In this document: one piece after another, positions 21,974 to 33,720 of the stretch
Layout: each line of letters begins with the position of its first letter
Numbering within the stretch: position 1 is the stretch's first letter
Assembly (NCBI RefSeq): GCF_024166365.1
Contig: NC_064827.1
Location: 75,345,135 to 75,409,134 of the forward strand
DNA: 64,000 nt
Origin: Elephas maximus indicus
Lineage: Eukaryota > Chordata > Mammalia > Proboscidea > Elephantidae
Reading direction: 5' to 3'
Notes under the pieces: model-generated
Database searches by the model: none
What the model was told of the DNA's origin: nothing
The model's input: only the letters and a program-made list of their open reading frames with translations
Position numbers and translations under genes: made by a program

Positions 21974-22164
21974 TTCAAAACTCTCATCACCATCTGACCC
22001 TCAGGATGCCAGTGCAGCTGCTTTGGCCCCTGTCAGGAGGGTTCTTGTTACCTGGCTCCAGAGAGGCCCCGGCTAGGCCACCTCGGAAGCTGGGCACGTT
22101 GTGGCTTTCCTTTCAGCTCAAAAGGAAAGAATGTACAAGGCCCCACCATCGTTGAGCTTTATGA

Positions 22165-22325
22165 TGGCCTCACAATGGCTGTGAGGGGTCATAGGATCCT
22201 TGCTGTTTGCAGATGAAGACTCTGAAGTTCAGGAAGGTTGAGCCATTTTTTTCTGAGGCTACATAGTGGCAGAGCCAGGCCTTGAACTCAGGCCTCTAAT
22301 TCCAGAGCTAGAGCTTATTCCAGAT
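22165..22325 (-). mobile_element. MIR SINE fragment
   Basis: GCCTCACAATGGCTGTGAGG, GCAGATGAAGACTCTGAAG, AGTGGCAGAGCCAGGCC and TTGAACTCAGGCC, minus orientation. Confidence 0.75.
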
Positions 22326-23309
22326 CAGGGTTGGGGGCCTTGGAAGGTAATGCTGGGGTCTCCCTCTGGGAACCCCTGCACCAACTTTTCCGTTGCTGGG
22401 AAGAGACCTGCCTCTGAGATACTTCTCTTGTTAAAATCAAAGTATGTCTGTGGTTTGGTACTGTGTTTACTTCTCTAGTTTAAGAGCTTCGAAAAGGCCA
22501 AAAATTCGAGGGAAACTGTCAAAGAGGAGAGTAAAATCCACTGCTCCTGTCCCCGTCAGTCAGGTTCCAGCCCTTCTCTGTCCTGCTCCAGAAAAGACTG
22601 CCGTGCTCCGTCAGAGCCAGTTACAATCACATCATTAGCAACGGGCAAAAATACGGCCTCATCCGACAGTGTGATTTTATCGACTTCGACTGGTGCACTT
22701 ATTATATTAATGAGAAGGAATTGGAACTTGGGGAAGGGCCGCCCTCGGAAGCTGGGCTCTTCCCGAGGCCTCTGAGCAGCTGCCCAGCCCTCGTGATGGG
22801 TGGAAGGAGCTCTCCTGGGACCTGCCCTCCCTCCAGGCCATGCCAAGTGCCCAGTGTCCAGGAGACGCCCACTGAGCTGAGAGCAGGCCCTGCTGGCAAG
22901 TACGAGCCCACGGAATTGAGGGCTGTCCCTGCACTGACCCAGGCTCTGTGACAGTGACAGTGCAAAACCAAAGCCTGGGGCCTGCAGTCCCCAAGACACA
23001 AGGGGAAAGACCTCCTTTTCACAGTGAGGTTCTGGAAAATGGCTAAGACTTGCACACGCATTTAATCGGGCAAGAGATTGGACTAATTGCCTTGCATTGT
23101 GACTCAGGAAGGATGCAGAGGGCAGGGCACCTTCACACTCTGTGCGTGGGTATGAATTATGCATCTGCCCCATCTAACGCACACCTACTATGTGGGGATG
23201 CTGTGAGGGCAGCCACGTTGCCCCGGCAACCACCTCTGCTCCTAAGACTGCTGACCCAGGAGCCAGGCATATGCAAATCCAATCTCCTCCTACCTCCCCT
23301 TCTGCCGGC

Positions 23310-23640
23310 CCCCTCCCCGCCTCTGTATTTGCTAACATGAGGCTGGCATGAAAGGGCATTAGTCAGTGCCATGGCCGGGCTGACAGGTGCGGTACCCAGC
23401 GGTGGCAGAGCGGCTGCCTCGGTGTCAGGAATAGGAGCCGTAATTAGAGCGCAGAACAGAATGAGCGTCAGACGAATTACCAGGCAGCAGATCATATTTG
23501 TCAGGAAGGATTGCATACATAAAAATTAAGTGACAGTACACGCCGGCATAATGAAAGAAAAATGAAAGATTTGCCTATACACAGCTCACAAGCTACAAGC
23601 AAGTGTCTCGCTCCGAGCAACGGCAGCAGCTGCAAGACAA
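23310..23640. promoter_or_regulatory. Low-repeat block with TAATTA cores, candidate enhancer
   Basis: GGAGCCGTAATTAGAGCGC (23435-23452), CAGACGAATTACCAGG and AAAAATTAAGTGACAG, with CpGs kept at GCCGGGCTG, CGGCTGCCTCGG and CACGCCGG. A related block at 22610-22735 has AATCACATCATTAGCAACGG and TTATTATATTAATGAG. Confidence 0.45.
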
Positions 23641-24274
23641 ATTGTAGGGCTGGGAGAGCAGGCCCTGTTCATTCGGTGGTGACAGGGAGGCCGCGGGTGG
23701 GAGCAGGGCTGGGAAGGGAGGCCCACTCGCACCCAGGCCCCTGTAGGGCCCCGTGCCACCTCCCAGGTCTGGAGGGTGGGGGACAGGTCCGGTTGGGAAA
23801 ACCTCCATCTGGTCCAAGCAGTCAGGAACTCTGGTTTTTCCAGGCCCCCAGCTCGTGGCTAGCCCATGGGGTGCAAATTCCCTGAGCTGACTGCCCTGGC
23901 CCTGAGTTGGGTTTAGGGGACATGGGGGCTATGCAGCCATTCTGCCATCAAGGGACCCCCATACTGGAAGAAATGGGGAGACAGACACAGTCAGTCCCTG
24001 GTGGCAGGTAAGGGGACAGATGGAACTCTTTCCTGAGGGCCTCCTGTGTGCAGGCACGGTGCAGGGCTCAGTGGTTCTAAACCCTGAGGAGCCCAGGATC
24101 CACTTAAGGTCTGGGGCTGCTTCAGCCCCTCCCAGGGCTGTCAGTTATGTCGGTTGTCACTGAAGAGGTGAGTTAACAAAGAAGATGACGCTTAAAAAAT
24201 GTTTGGAAAACATGCTATATAAAAATATCATCACATATAAAAACATTAAAAAAAACAAAAAAATATCATCACAA

Positions 24275-24370
24275 TAGGCTTATAATTTCCATTTTACAGA
24301 TGAGGAAACTGAGGCTCAAAGGTGATAACCCATGCCTAGGGTCACCCAGCAAAAGAATACTGAAAAAGGA
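24275..24370 (-). mobile_element. MIR SINE fragment
   Basis: CCATTTTACAGATGAGGAAA, CTGAGGCTCAAAGGTGATAA and GGTCACCCAGCAAAAG. The preceding 24185-24270 holds two AAAATATCATCACA-like direct copies in A-rich sequence. Confidence 0.8.
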
Positions 24371-25696
24371 TACTGAAGCTGCATGTCAGCCCAGCTCCAA
24401 GAGCTCTTCTCCCATGCAACAGCCAACAGCATGGCAGGAAGTAGGCTTGGGTTGTGGGTGCCCAGAGAAGGGGCTGAGATGGGACGCCCCACAAGCTCTC
24501 TGACTGGAGAGGATGCCCAGTGCCGAACCAGACAGGGAAAGCCCATTCCATTTCACACCAGTGAGAGATGAGCTGGGACCAGGAGGGCTTGTCCTGGGCC
24601 CCACAGGTAGGGAGCATGGAGCCTTCTCGTGTTGTGTACAAGCACTCCCACTGGCCCCTGGGCCAACGGGAGTCCAGTGTGGGCTACCCTGTGCTGTGGT
24701 GTTTGCCCCCCACCCGACCTGCATAGGGGGATGGACTGTGCTCATGCCCAGGCGCTTCTGGTGGTAGTGCTCATTGGGTGGGCACAAAGGGCCATGAGAT
24801 GCATCCCTGGGTCTCCATCCAGCCTCTCACACCCCCTTCCAGCAGCACAGGGCACCTGGGAACAATCCTTGGGAACACTGTCTTCTAGCCCAAAACACCT
24901 TTGTCAACAGATAGAGCTCAAGCCTGAGTTTTCAGGGGATGCTCTGAGTACTGACACCTGGGAGAGAGGTCACACATGGCTGGGGAGTGGTGCCTGGCTT
25001 GTCTGCCATGTTCCTGGCATTTTCAGGGCACACAGTGTGAAAGAGGCAAGCTGATGCCAGAAGGGGGAAGGGGAGGAACTCAAGGGGACAGCAAGTGAGG
25101 AATGGGCCTGGGCCTAGGATGCCAACCACAATTGTTTGGTTTGTTCATCAAGGCCCCACTCTGCTCACTGGGGAGATTTTCTTGGCCCCTGCCTTCACAG
25201 GACCCTCAATTTGGGAAGAAAATCCATTAGAGTTCTCACTGAGCCAAGCACTGTTCTAATGATCACTTGCCAAGTAGTATCTCATTTAGTGCTTCCCAGG
25301 TAGTATCTCTCGGGTAAGCATTACCACACTCAGTTGCAGGTGAGCATTACCAGACCCAGGTGCGAAAGAAGACACAGTAAAGTGAAGCTCCATTGCTACA
25401 TGCCTGAGGCATCTACAGTCAGGGCCCTGGGGAGGCCAAAATCAATCTGTGATTCCCTGAGCTTTTTTGGATGAAAAACCCTTGTACCACGAAAACACAG
25501 GATGCTGTGTAGAATCACAGGTTTGCTCTATCTGATTCACATTGGTTAAAGATACTCAATATGAGAACTAGACATGGGTAGGGATTTGTACGACAAAAAC
25601 AATCTGAAATTAAGTCAATGTTGATAAAAGTACAAAGTTTTTTCGAAATCCCCGCTTCTCCTGTGGTCTTTGCTTAGCTCGGCATGGGCCAGCTTG

Positions 25697-25855
25697 GTTC
25701 AAATCCATCTAGAGGTGCCTCAGAAGAAAGGCCGGGCCATGTACTCCTGAACGGTCGCAGTCATTGAAAACCCTGTGGAACGGAGTTTTAATCTGAAACA
25801 CATGGGGTCACCATGAGTCAGAATGGACTCCAAGGAAAAGGGTTTGGTTTTGGCT
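25697..25855 (+). mobile_element. Degraded AfroSINE
   Basis: Plus-strand SINE lacking its 5' end. It keeps GTTCAAATCCATCTAGAGG, GCCTCAGAAGAAAGGCC, CATTGAAAACCCTGTGGAAC and CACCATGAGTCAGAATGGAC, then a GGTTTGGTTTTGGCTT tail. Confidence 0.88.
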
Positions 25856-26379
25856 TAAGGCAAGCATGGTGCTGGTGGTGGTGTGCATGTTGCTGCCAAG
25901 ATCCAATGCTGATATTTAGGGGGCGGATGAGTGGAGGAGTCTCAGATGTGAGGCTGAGGATCTGACTTTTCTCCCTTAGGGGTGGGAGAGGTGGGGGGGA
26001 TAGGGCGTGGCCTCTGCCTTGGATGGAGGGTGGAGGATGGGTGGGAATGGGGATGCAGCGAAGCACTGGTCCAGGCAGTTAGCTGGGGCCTACTAGGGCA
26101 GGTGCAGGGATGGAGAGGAGGGAAGGAAGCTACAAGTTAGTGTCCTCAGGACCTGGAGCCTGATGGAATGTTGGGGAGGCGGCAGGGAGTTTAACAGTAC
26201 TGGGTCACACTGTAGAGGTGAAGCGTTCCTGAGCTCCAGAATCTGGTCTTCATCCTTCCCTTTGTTCTTCCCTTTCCCTCATCTCCCCACCTTCAGCTCT
26301 TCCTTTCTCTCACTCAATTTACCCTCTCCATTTCGGGGTCTGTGGGCAGCGGAGTCTTCACAGAGCCCTTTCAACCGAA

Positions 26380-26600
26380 GATCCCTGTAAGGTCGATTTT
26401 ATGATCCCCGTTTTCCAGAGAGGAAAACCAAGGCTCAGAGAATTGAAAGGAGGGACTCCCAGGGAGTTCAGCCCTCCATTCTGTTGATGGGGAAACCGAG
26501 GTCAGGAAGGAATATAAACTCCCAGCTAGTGAGTGACTGAATCGGGTTCAGACCCTGCTTTTCACATCCGCTTGCCCGTGCAGTCAGGATTCTACACCGA
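26380..26600 (-). mobile_element. MIR SINE
   Basis: GATCCCCGTTTTCCAGAGAG, CAAGGCTCAGAGAATTG, CTAGTGAGTGACTGAATCGG and GTTCAGACCCTGC, minus orientation. It overlaps the left edge of the CpG island. Confidence 0.75.
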
Positions 26601-27210
26601 AGCGCAGACGTCCCGGCCAAACTCCGGCGCGGTGGATGATGTCTGCAACGAGCCACGCTTCTCCAGCCATTTCTGAAACTGCAGTTTGGGGAAGCGTTGC
26701 AGCTCACACATGCGCACCCACGTCAGTTTCTCCTTTCTGTGAAATCTTTGGCTTTTTCATATCTAATGAACATGTTTCAAGCACCGCGATCGTTTCAAAA
26801 CACGGCGAAGTTTGTTTTGACAGGGGCGGCGCATCTCGGGGAAGCGGCCGCTTTAATCAGCCTCCCACTTTGAGGTCCCGCGTCCTCCTCTGATATCTGC
26901 CGGGTTTGAAATCTGGGAGGTGTAGGTGCAGATGCGGGACGGTCAGGGCTGCTGAGGCTCCTCTTTCATGTGCAGAGCTCCATCCCCCACTGAGAGGAGA
27001 GGAACGGGAGCCTTGCTGGAAGCCTCTGCGTCAGAGCGCCGCCGTGAGGCCGGGCGGGGAGACGCCGCTTCGGGCTGTGGCTGGGCCTTCCGGAAGTGCT
27101 CGCAGAGGTCCCTGGGACAGACGGGGGCCAGTGCCGGGCCTGACTTCAGGGCCCACGTCCGTGGAGGCACCCCCTCCTGCCACCTTCTCTTCCCCAGTAT
27201 CAGGCCTCCC
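26560..27210. promoter_or_regulatory. Intragenic CpG island (candidate promoter or enhancer)
   Basis: About 47 CpGs in roughly 660 bp by hand count, at about 58% GC, giving an observed/expected near 0.8. It includes a NotI site (GCGGCCGC, 26844-26851), TGCGTCAGAG and several CCGG/GCGC clusters. No coding exon, splice pair or TATA box was found. It lies 1.6 kb upstream of the exon at 28816, inside the longest NEK6 intron. Confidence 0.6.
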
Positions 27211-27654
27211 TCGAGGCTTGGGGACATGTCCTCCAGTGCCCCACTGCAAGCTCGGAATTTCTTTGAAGAGTCTCGTTTTATCTTTAAAACTCATGCAAGT
27301 TGTGTGTCGTGCTTCCTAGTATTTGAGTATTTGTTGTCAATATAAGATTTTAAGTGACTTACCCTCAGGAAAAGCTGGCATGACAGGAAGAGGTGCTGTG
27401 TCCTCATAGGCCCTGACACACAGCTGGGGACCCTCAAGGTGAGGCAGAGTACCCTAGTTTAAGAGGCACATATCAAGGGGAAGCAGGCCCTCCCCTGGGG
27501 CAGGGACACTGAGGACCCAGTACCCAGAACAGATGGGCTAAGCCTCTCTCTGATAAGTTTTCATAAATTCATTTATTCATTTGCTCCACAGATGTTTATT
27601 GAACATCTGAAAGAATGAGCAGGTGGACAAGTAAGACATTGCAGTGGCCCTGCT

Positions 27655-27790
27655 CAGACAGTAACGTGCATCAGAGCCTCCCAGAGGCTTGTGGGACATG
27701 CACTGTCCAAGCTCCACTCCTGGAGCTTCTAACCCCACAGAAGTGGGGTTGAATCAGGGGTCAAGACTTTTAACAGGATCCTACAGGGGT
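27655..27790 (+). mobile_element. MER5-type hAT fragment
   Basis: CATCAGAGCCTCCCAGAGG, TGTCCAAGCTCCACTCCTGG and GGGGTTGAATCAGGGG resemble the MER5A body. Degraded, no termini. Confidence 0.5.
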
Positions 27791-28815
27791 CTGCTGTGTC
27801 CACTATTCAGTCCAGCCTTTCTTTGATATATGTGGTTAACAGGCTTCTTACAGATCCTTCCTGGGACAAGCAACTCACTCTCTCCTGATGGGCCCAATCC
27901 TAGTAAAGTTCAGCCCAATGTCAGGGCTTTTGGATGGGCCAGGCCAAGGCAGCCCCAGGCCAAAGCCATGACCACTTTGCAGGCCATCTCTCCCCCACAG
28001 AGTTCCTGCTCTGGAGGCCCAGGAAGATCTAAAACTAGCAGAGGATAAGACTGAGGAAGGGAGCAGTGTCAGGGCCAGGCCCCATACTCCCAGCCAGGAG
28101 GGAACGCGGCCAGGGGTTTTGGTGCAGCCCCTCACTGAGGACAAGGCCTCAGACCTCCATCTCTCCCCACCGTCTCTGTGTGTATCCCATCAACTCCTTG
28201 TCATTTTTCAATGTGGGAGATGCTTTATGCCTTGTGGACACCTCTGTGGTACCCAGGGTGCTAGAATCCACTTACAGTTTGTCCCATGATTCCCACTGTT
28301 AACTGTGAACTGTTTGGATTTCCTCCTGTGCTTTGCATATGACAAGTTATCCATTTCACACTTGGCCATTCATTTTACTTTTGCACCCTCATGATCAGAA
28401 TATATACGTGGTTACTACTTGGAGTCAAAATATGCTTTCCCAAAGAATCCCACACACATTCATAAATTGACTGACAGCTTTTCCTGCTGAATTTCTGTTA
28501 GCAGTGGGCAGAAATACTGATGTCAGCTGCCCGATCCCCAGACTGATCCTTAGGTCTGGCTAGGTCCTGGAAATCTACTGTTTTAAAGTTCTCCAGGTAA
28601 TTCTCATGCCTTACCAGCGGTGGAACCTCTGATCTGGCCTATTCCCCCTCCTTTGACAGAGAGGGGACAATCTCAGAGGGGGAGACGGAGATGCCCAGAT
28701 TCCCAGGGAGACTAAGGCTGGGTCTCTCCCCTACCCCCACATGTTGCCTCTTCCCCTTGCCCCTGTGTCCTGCCTGTGCATGGAGCATAAACACCACACC
28801 CTTGCTGTGTTTCAG

Positions 28816-28910
28816 TTGGGACACCGTACTACATGTCACCAGAGAGGATCCACGAGAACGGCTACAACTTCAAGTCCGACATCTGGTCTCTGGGCTGTTT
28901 GCTGTATGAG
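28816..28910 (+). CDS. NEK6: NEK6 coding exon, residues 208-239 (P+1 loop, DIWSLG)
   Basis: 95 bp, phase 1 in and phase 0 out. It encodes the [10 protein letters not shown]+1 segment (209-217; SPE stands for the usual APE) and subdomain IX D229-I-W-S-L-G. Acceptor TTTCAG, donor GTGAGT. It follows the longest NEK6 intron in the window (8.2 kb), which contains the CpG island. Confidence 0.97.
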
Positions 28911-29754
28911 GTGAGTCTCTGGCCCAAAGCTTGGTGGCTTTTAGTAGGACACCCACGCTGGGCACCTGGTCAGGCCAGGGCCTTGCCTAGCTCAGGGTAG
29001 GACACAAGGGTGAGTCATGTCCGCCTGCAGCATTGGTACCATCAGGGACCTGTCCTTCACCCCTCAGCCCAGCATCTGCTATTAGCAATACCAAGCTGGA
29101 GGTGGCTATCAGAGGGGTGGACAGTGGCAGGCTGGGTGCCGTCTCACCCTTGGGCTGCTCTGCGTCTGGGACTGGAGACAGACTAGAAGCAGACAGAGGG
29201 AGTCCAGTGTCCACTTGAGCAGTGGAGGGAGCACAGGCAGGAGCACAGGCAGGGGAATCTGGTTGCTCAGGTGGCCTGTGTTTGCCAATCCCCAGCAGCC
29301 CTGGTTTCCCTGGTAACGCCATTAACACACTGGCCCCAGGGACCAGAGAGAATCAGACCTGGCTCATGCCCCGAGAAATGCTTCCTGCTGAGTGGTATCC
29401 ACGTTCTTCCTGGCCCAGGACTGTGGGTCTCATTAAAGACCACAGCCCCCTCCTCAAGCCGTGAAATGGAGCCACCGAGTGGCCATTTCCAGATTTGGGA
29501 GCCAGCCTGGACCGAGGGACAGGAACATTTCTGAGTTTTGGTGGGCTCAGACAGAAGACAGCCTGAATAAGTGGAAGCCCCCACCCATTTAGGCCGGCCA
29601 CCCCAGGAGCCCTGGGGAACAGGGGAGCACAAGCCACTCGCGGCCGTGAAGCTGTTGTAGCCAAGGGAGGGAGGCCTGTACCCTCTGGCGTTTCCAAGTC
29701 TGGTGGCCACAACTTCCCATCACCCACCCTGGACCACCTTGTGCTGGTGCCTCT

Positions 29755-29890
29755 GGGATTCGTCTACTTGCTGAGCCCCAGTCTGCCCATCTGTAAAATG
29801 GGAAGATTAGTCCTTGTTCTACCTTGTCATAGTCCAGATAAGTGAAATAACAGACATGAAAGGGCTTTGAAAACCCCAAGGGCTATGCAG
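29755..29890 (+). mobile_element. MIR SINE fragment
   Basis: TGAGCCCCAGTCTGCCCATC, TGTAAAATGGGAAGATTAG and GAAAGGGCTTTGAAAACCCC. Confidence 0.75.
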
Positions 29891-31407
29891 ACACCAAGCA
29901 AGTCCACCCAGGTGTCAAGTCCTGAGGGGTGGGAACTGCTGCTCTGGGTCTTTGAAGGACCAAGCAAATGTCCTCAAGTGTAGTAGGCAGCCAGAGAGTA
30001 CAGTTTTAAGTTAGATTTTTTTTGTATGTACGTGTGTATGTGTGAGAAAGTGTGCTTTGTGTGTGTGCGCATGTGTGAGGATGCAGCTCACTAGCTGTGG
30101 GAATTAGGGTGAGAGAGATGCAGGGTCCTCGAGTGAGCCCAGGCACTCACCCACTAAAGGATCTAAGGCAGTCCCGCCGCTCACCCCCAGCTTCAGTTAC
30201 CCCACAAATAAAATGGGGTCATACTCTGCCTTGTAAGGGGTAAAGGAGACCCTGTGAGTGAGGCCTCTGGCTCAGAAAGGCCCTCGGGGACTGGAGTGAT
30301 TGCTCCCAGCCCCCAGCAGTGAGGCTTCTTAGCTTAGCTTGCCCCTTTCCCTTGTTGCTGTGGCCAGTAGGAAGCCAAAGTGCAGCTCATATTCAATCCC
30401 TGTGGAGAATTCAACTTTGTCCTTCTACCCTCATTTATATTGTTCCTGGTCCAGATGGTTTTTCCTTTTATTAGTCCGTTTTCTGTTTTGTATTTTCGTG
30501 AGTCACTTTCTGCCCTCTTTGAATCTGAGGGTCTCCAAATGTAAACAAACAGAAACAGGCAGACCAGGGTGTGACAGAGCTGCGTTCATCTACCCAGAGC
30601 TTGGCGGGGGGAGTGTTGCACCTGGTTCTCGCTGGTTGTGCCAAGACTCCCACCAGAGACCCGGCCCTGCAGCCGTCAGCCCTGTTACCGCCCAAGCCTT
30701 TGTTTCGGCCACTTTGAGGCCAAGCTGCTGAGCCTGGGCCCCTTCAGCACCAGCCCCTTTGGGTTCCCAGTCAGGCGTCCTCCTCCAGAACTAAGCACAC
30801 ATATAGGAAGGCAGCATCCGTGTTCATGGATCCCCAGCACTGAGGCTCTGGTTCAACCACATCAATTTATTTGTCGGCAGCATGTGGGACCGAGCTGCTT
30901 GCAGCCAGGGAGGGAGATATCAGCAGTGGAAAGTCAAGGAAATAAATCGATAAAGTCCTGCAGAGAGATTGGGTGTCCTTGGGGACAGTGGGCACTGATC
31001 TAAACCTAACAGCCCTGGGCCTCCCACAGACGAGACCCAGTGTGGCTGTCGTGGCAGCACATCAGCCCCTCTGAGGCTGATGGACGGGGCTCTGCCTCAG
31101 CCCAGCCTGAGTGGCCAAATCCCAGGCTGGCGGGCTCACCCCACTCCCCCAGCCCTACGGGGAAGGGGAAGTAGGTGTTTTCCCAGCAGAGAGCAAGGGG
31201 AGCCGCATCTGAGCCCAGGCCGTGGTAATTGGAAGGATGCATCCCGAAGACACGACTGGAGCCTCCCGTTAGGCAGCCTGCCGTGTCTCCCGAGGGCGCC
31301 AGCCTGAAGAGTTGTGACAAAGCCCCCCGCCCACCCTCGCCAGACCACGGCAGAAGATTCAGCTCTGCCCTGAAGTACCAGCATGGGTTTGGAAGTCTCA
31401 AAAGCCC

Positions 31408-31887
31408 CACCGGCTGCTGTAGCAAATTACCACAAACTTGGTGGCTTCAAACAACACAGATTTATTCTCTTACAATTCTGGGGACTGGAAGTCTGAAGTC
31501 AGTTTCACTGGCCTGGTCAAGGTGTCAGCAGGGCTGGTTCCTTCTGAAGTCTCTAGGGGAGAATCCATTTCCTTGCCTTTTCTAGCTTCTTGGGGGCTGC
31601 CTGTGCTCCTTGGCTCGTGACCCCTTGTTCACACCACTCAAACCTCTTGCTTCCCTCATCACAAATCTGTTCTGTAGTCAAACCTCCCTCTGCCTACCTT
31701 TTATAAGGATACTTGTGGTTTTATTTAGGGTCCACCTGGGTAATCCAGGATAATCCTCCCATCTCAAGATCTTTAACTTCACTTAATCTCATCTGCAAAG
31801 TCCCTTTTGCCACATGAGGCAGCATTCACAGGTTCCAGGGTTTAGGACATGGACATCTTTGGGAGCCGTGGTCCCAAAGCTACCACA
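31408..31887 (-). mobile_element. MaLR/MLT1-type LTR
   Basis: On the minus strand it starts TGTGGTAGCTTTGGGACC, continues GCAGATGAGATTAAGTG and ATCCTTATAAAAGG, and ends AGAATAAATCTGTGTTG and TTTGTGGTAATTTGCTAC. This is the usual order of an MLT1 LTR. Solo, degraded, non-coding. Confidence 0.88.
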
Positions 31888-33589
31888 TTCCTTTCACCTG
31901 GGCATCCAGATCTCCACTGAGGGCCTTCTGAGGTCACCTCAAGATGCTGATGTTGACCCATAGCTAGTGAGGAACCACTGGGGTGGGGGCCAGGTGGAGT
32001 CTGTCCTGAAGAGGTCGGCATCACGAATAATGTGCCAAAGCCTCAGCAGCTGGGAGCAACACTGCCCCAGATGCTGGAGCAAATCATAAGACTTGTACCA
32101 GGCAGGTCCCAACATCACTATAAAGAAAGAAACTAAGGCTCAGTGGTGAGGAGCCTGAGTGACCCTAGGCGCCCTGGCCTCATCCCTGGGCCATAGCAGC
32201 TGTTTCTCTGTCCCCAGAGATCCCAGCAGAGATGCCTGAGCATGGCCGTGCAGGAAAGCCGGTGCTTTATTTTCATTACCCAACCTGCCCTGTGGAGGTA
32301 CCCAGCAGGCTGCCTGGGCTCTGCAGAATTTATTTATTTACATGGGAACTCAGCCCCAGGAACAGCGTTGAAGGAATTGGCTTTCTCGGTGCTAGCCTCA
32401 GCATCTTCGGTGGGGGGCCATCTCACTGCAGCCTCGAAGGGGCCGCCTAGGATTGAGATCTAGCAAGAAAGTAGGCTGGGGGGGAAAGACCAAGGATCAG
32501 CCGTGCCTTGTACAGAATCCTGTTTTTGGAATACTAGTCGGAGATGGTGGAACATTCTGGATGCCCCTTACCTTGTGGGGGAGTAGGGCTGCAGACCGTT
32601 TGGCAATTTGCCCCTGGGCTCACCCTTCACTCCAGGACATGCCTGGGAAATACTGGGCAGCAAGATGGGTGTCTGAGGCCCTGCCAGGGCTGGAGTCAAA
32701 CACGATCATTGTTCTGTCTGAAGTCAAATTCCCTCTTCTCCCTCTGACATCTCAGATCACATACCAGCTTCTCTGAGTCCTCCCAGTGGGCCCAAGTACC
32801 CACACTCTCCCTCTTCCTTGGGTATGTGTCATCCCAATAACACTAGAGAGAAAAAAGTTTTGTATTTGAGGAGCGGCACTGAGAGCCACGGCTTTGGCAG
32901 TTCTAATGAGGCACCAGCAGCAGCCCAAACGGCAGCACCTATTCTGCTTTGACCATCAGAGGCTGGGTGGACACCTGAACGAGGCATTCTTGCCATCCAG
33001 TGTAATCGTTCTAATCCCAGTGTCGAGAACAGCCCCAGAGGTCCCGTCACAGCCTGCCGCTCTGATCTGGGTGGAAGGCCCGTGGCCGGCAGCTGGAGAG
33101 GGGACAGGCGGGAATGCTGCTTTTGCCAGAATCTGTATTTGTGGATGGAGATGTTGCCATTAGCAGGGAGGGCTTCGAGGGAGCCCTGGTATGGGCCACT
33201 GCTGACCCTCCCCAGAAAGAAGCTTTTCTGAAATGATGTAGGGAGGGTGCCGGAAAGGATGGAGAAATGATCTAGGAGTGACAGATAAGAGGGCTCATTG
33301 TCACTTCCCATTTCTGGGGTCCTCACTAGTTTTTTTTTTTTTTGGAGTCCAAAGCTGTGAGGCTTGTGAAAGCCAGGTCAGATGGGCTCATTTCAAGGAT
33401 CACTCTGTCCCTCTCCCAATCAAGTACAGGAAAATCTAGGGCCTGCACTAGCAGGGCCAACATTTAGACTGTCCCACCTTTCAACTCTGAACGGTAACTG
33501 TTTCCAGGAGAATCCATCTTAATCCTTCAGCCACGACTTGGAGGGCACCCGATCATGCTGGGTGGCCACCCTGGAGTCTCAGCTGCTCT

Positions 33590-33720
33590 CTGCTGTGGCA
33601 ACAGATGTCCTTTTGAAACTGCCGAATTAACCCTTTGCACCCGAGATTCTCATTTTAATTATTGGAAATGCATCACCCAAGTGATGCCGCTTTTCAAACT
33701 TGCTGGTAAAGCCAGCTCCT
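33590..33720. promoter_or_regulatory. Low-repeat block, candidate regulatory element
   Basis: CTGCCGAATTAACCCTTTGC, CTCATTTTAATTATTGG and GCATCACCCAAGTGATGC, the last being an interrupted inverted repeat (GCATCAC...GTGATGC). A second such block is at 34330-34460 with GCACAATTACCTGG and TTATGGATTAATCAGC. Confidence 0.4.

Larger units (their letters stand above)
20608..28815 (+). other. NEK6 intron splitting Val208 (8.2 kb)
   Basis: Largest NEK6 intron in the window. It holds a GT-rich simple tract at 21901-21973, a minus MIR at 22165-22325, low-repeat homeodomain-motif blocks at 22610-22735, 23040-23170 and 23310-23640, a degraded AfroSINE at 25697-25855, a minus MIR at 26380-26600, a CpG island at about 26560-27210 and a MER5-type fragment at 27655-27790. 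24380-25130 and 27840-28800 show nothing recognisable. Confidence 0.85.

Noticed and set aside
22556-23173. 205-residue open frame on the minus strand
   Set aside because: Low-complexity-like composition with no recognisable domain, covering intron and candidate regulatory sequence. No splice context, so treated as chance.
26906-27319. Coding exon in the CpG island (137- and 125-residue frames)
   Set aside because: Open frames are expected in GC-rich DNA. No splice donor with a plausible partner and no recognisable protein.
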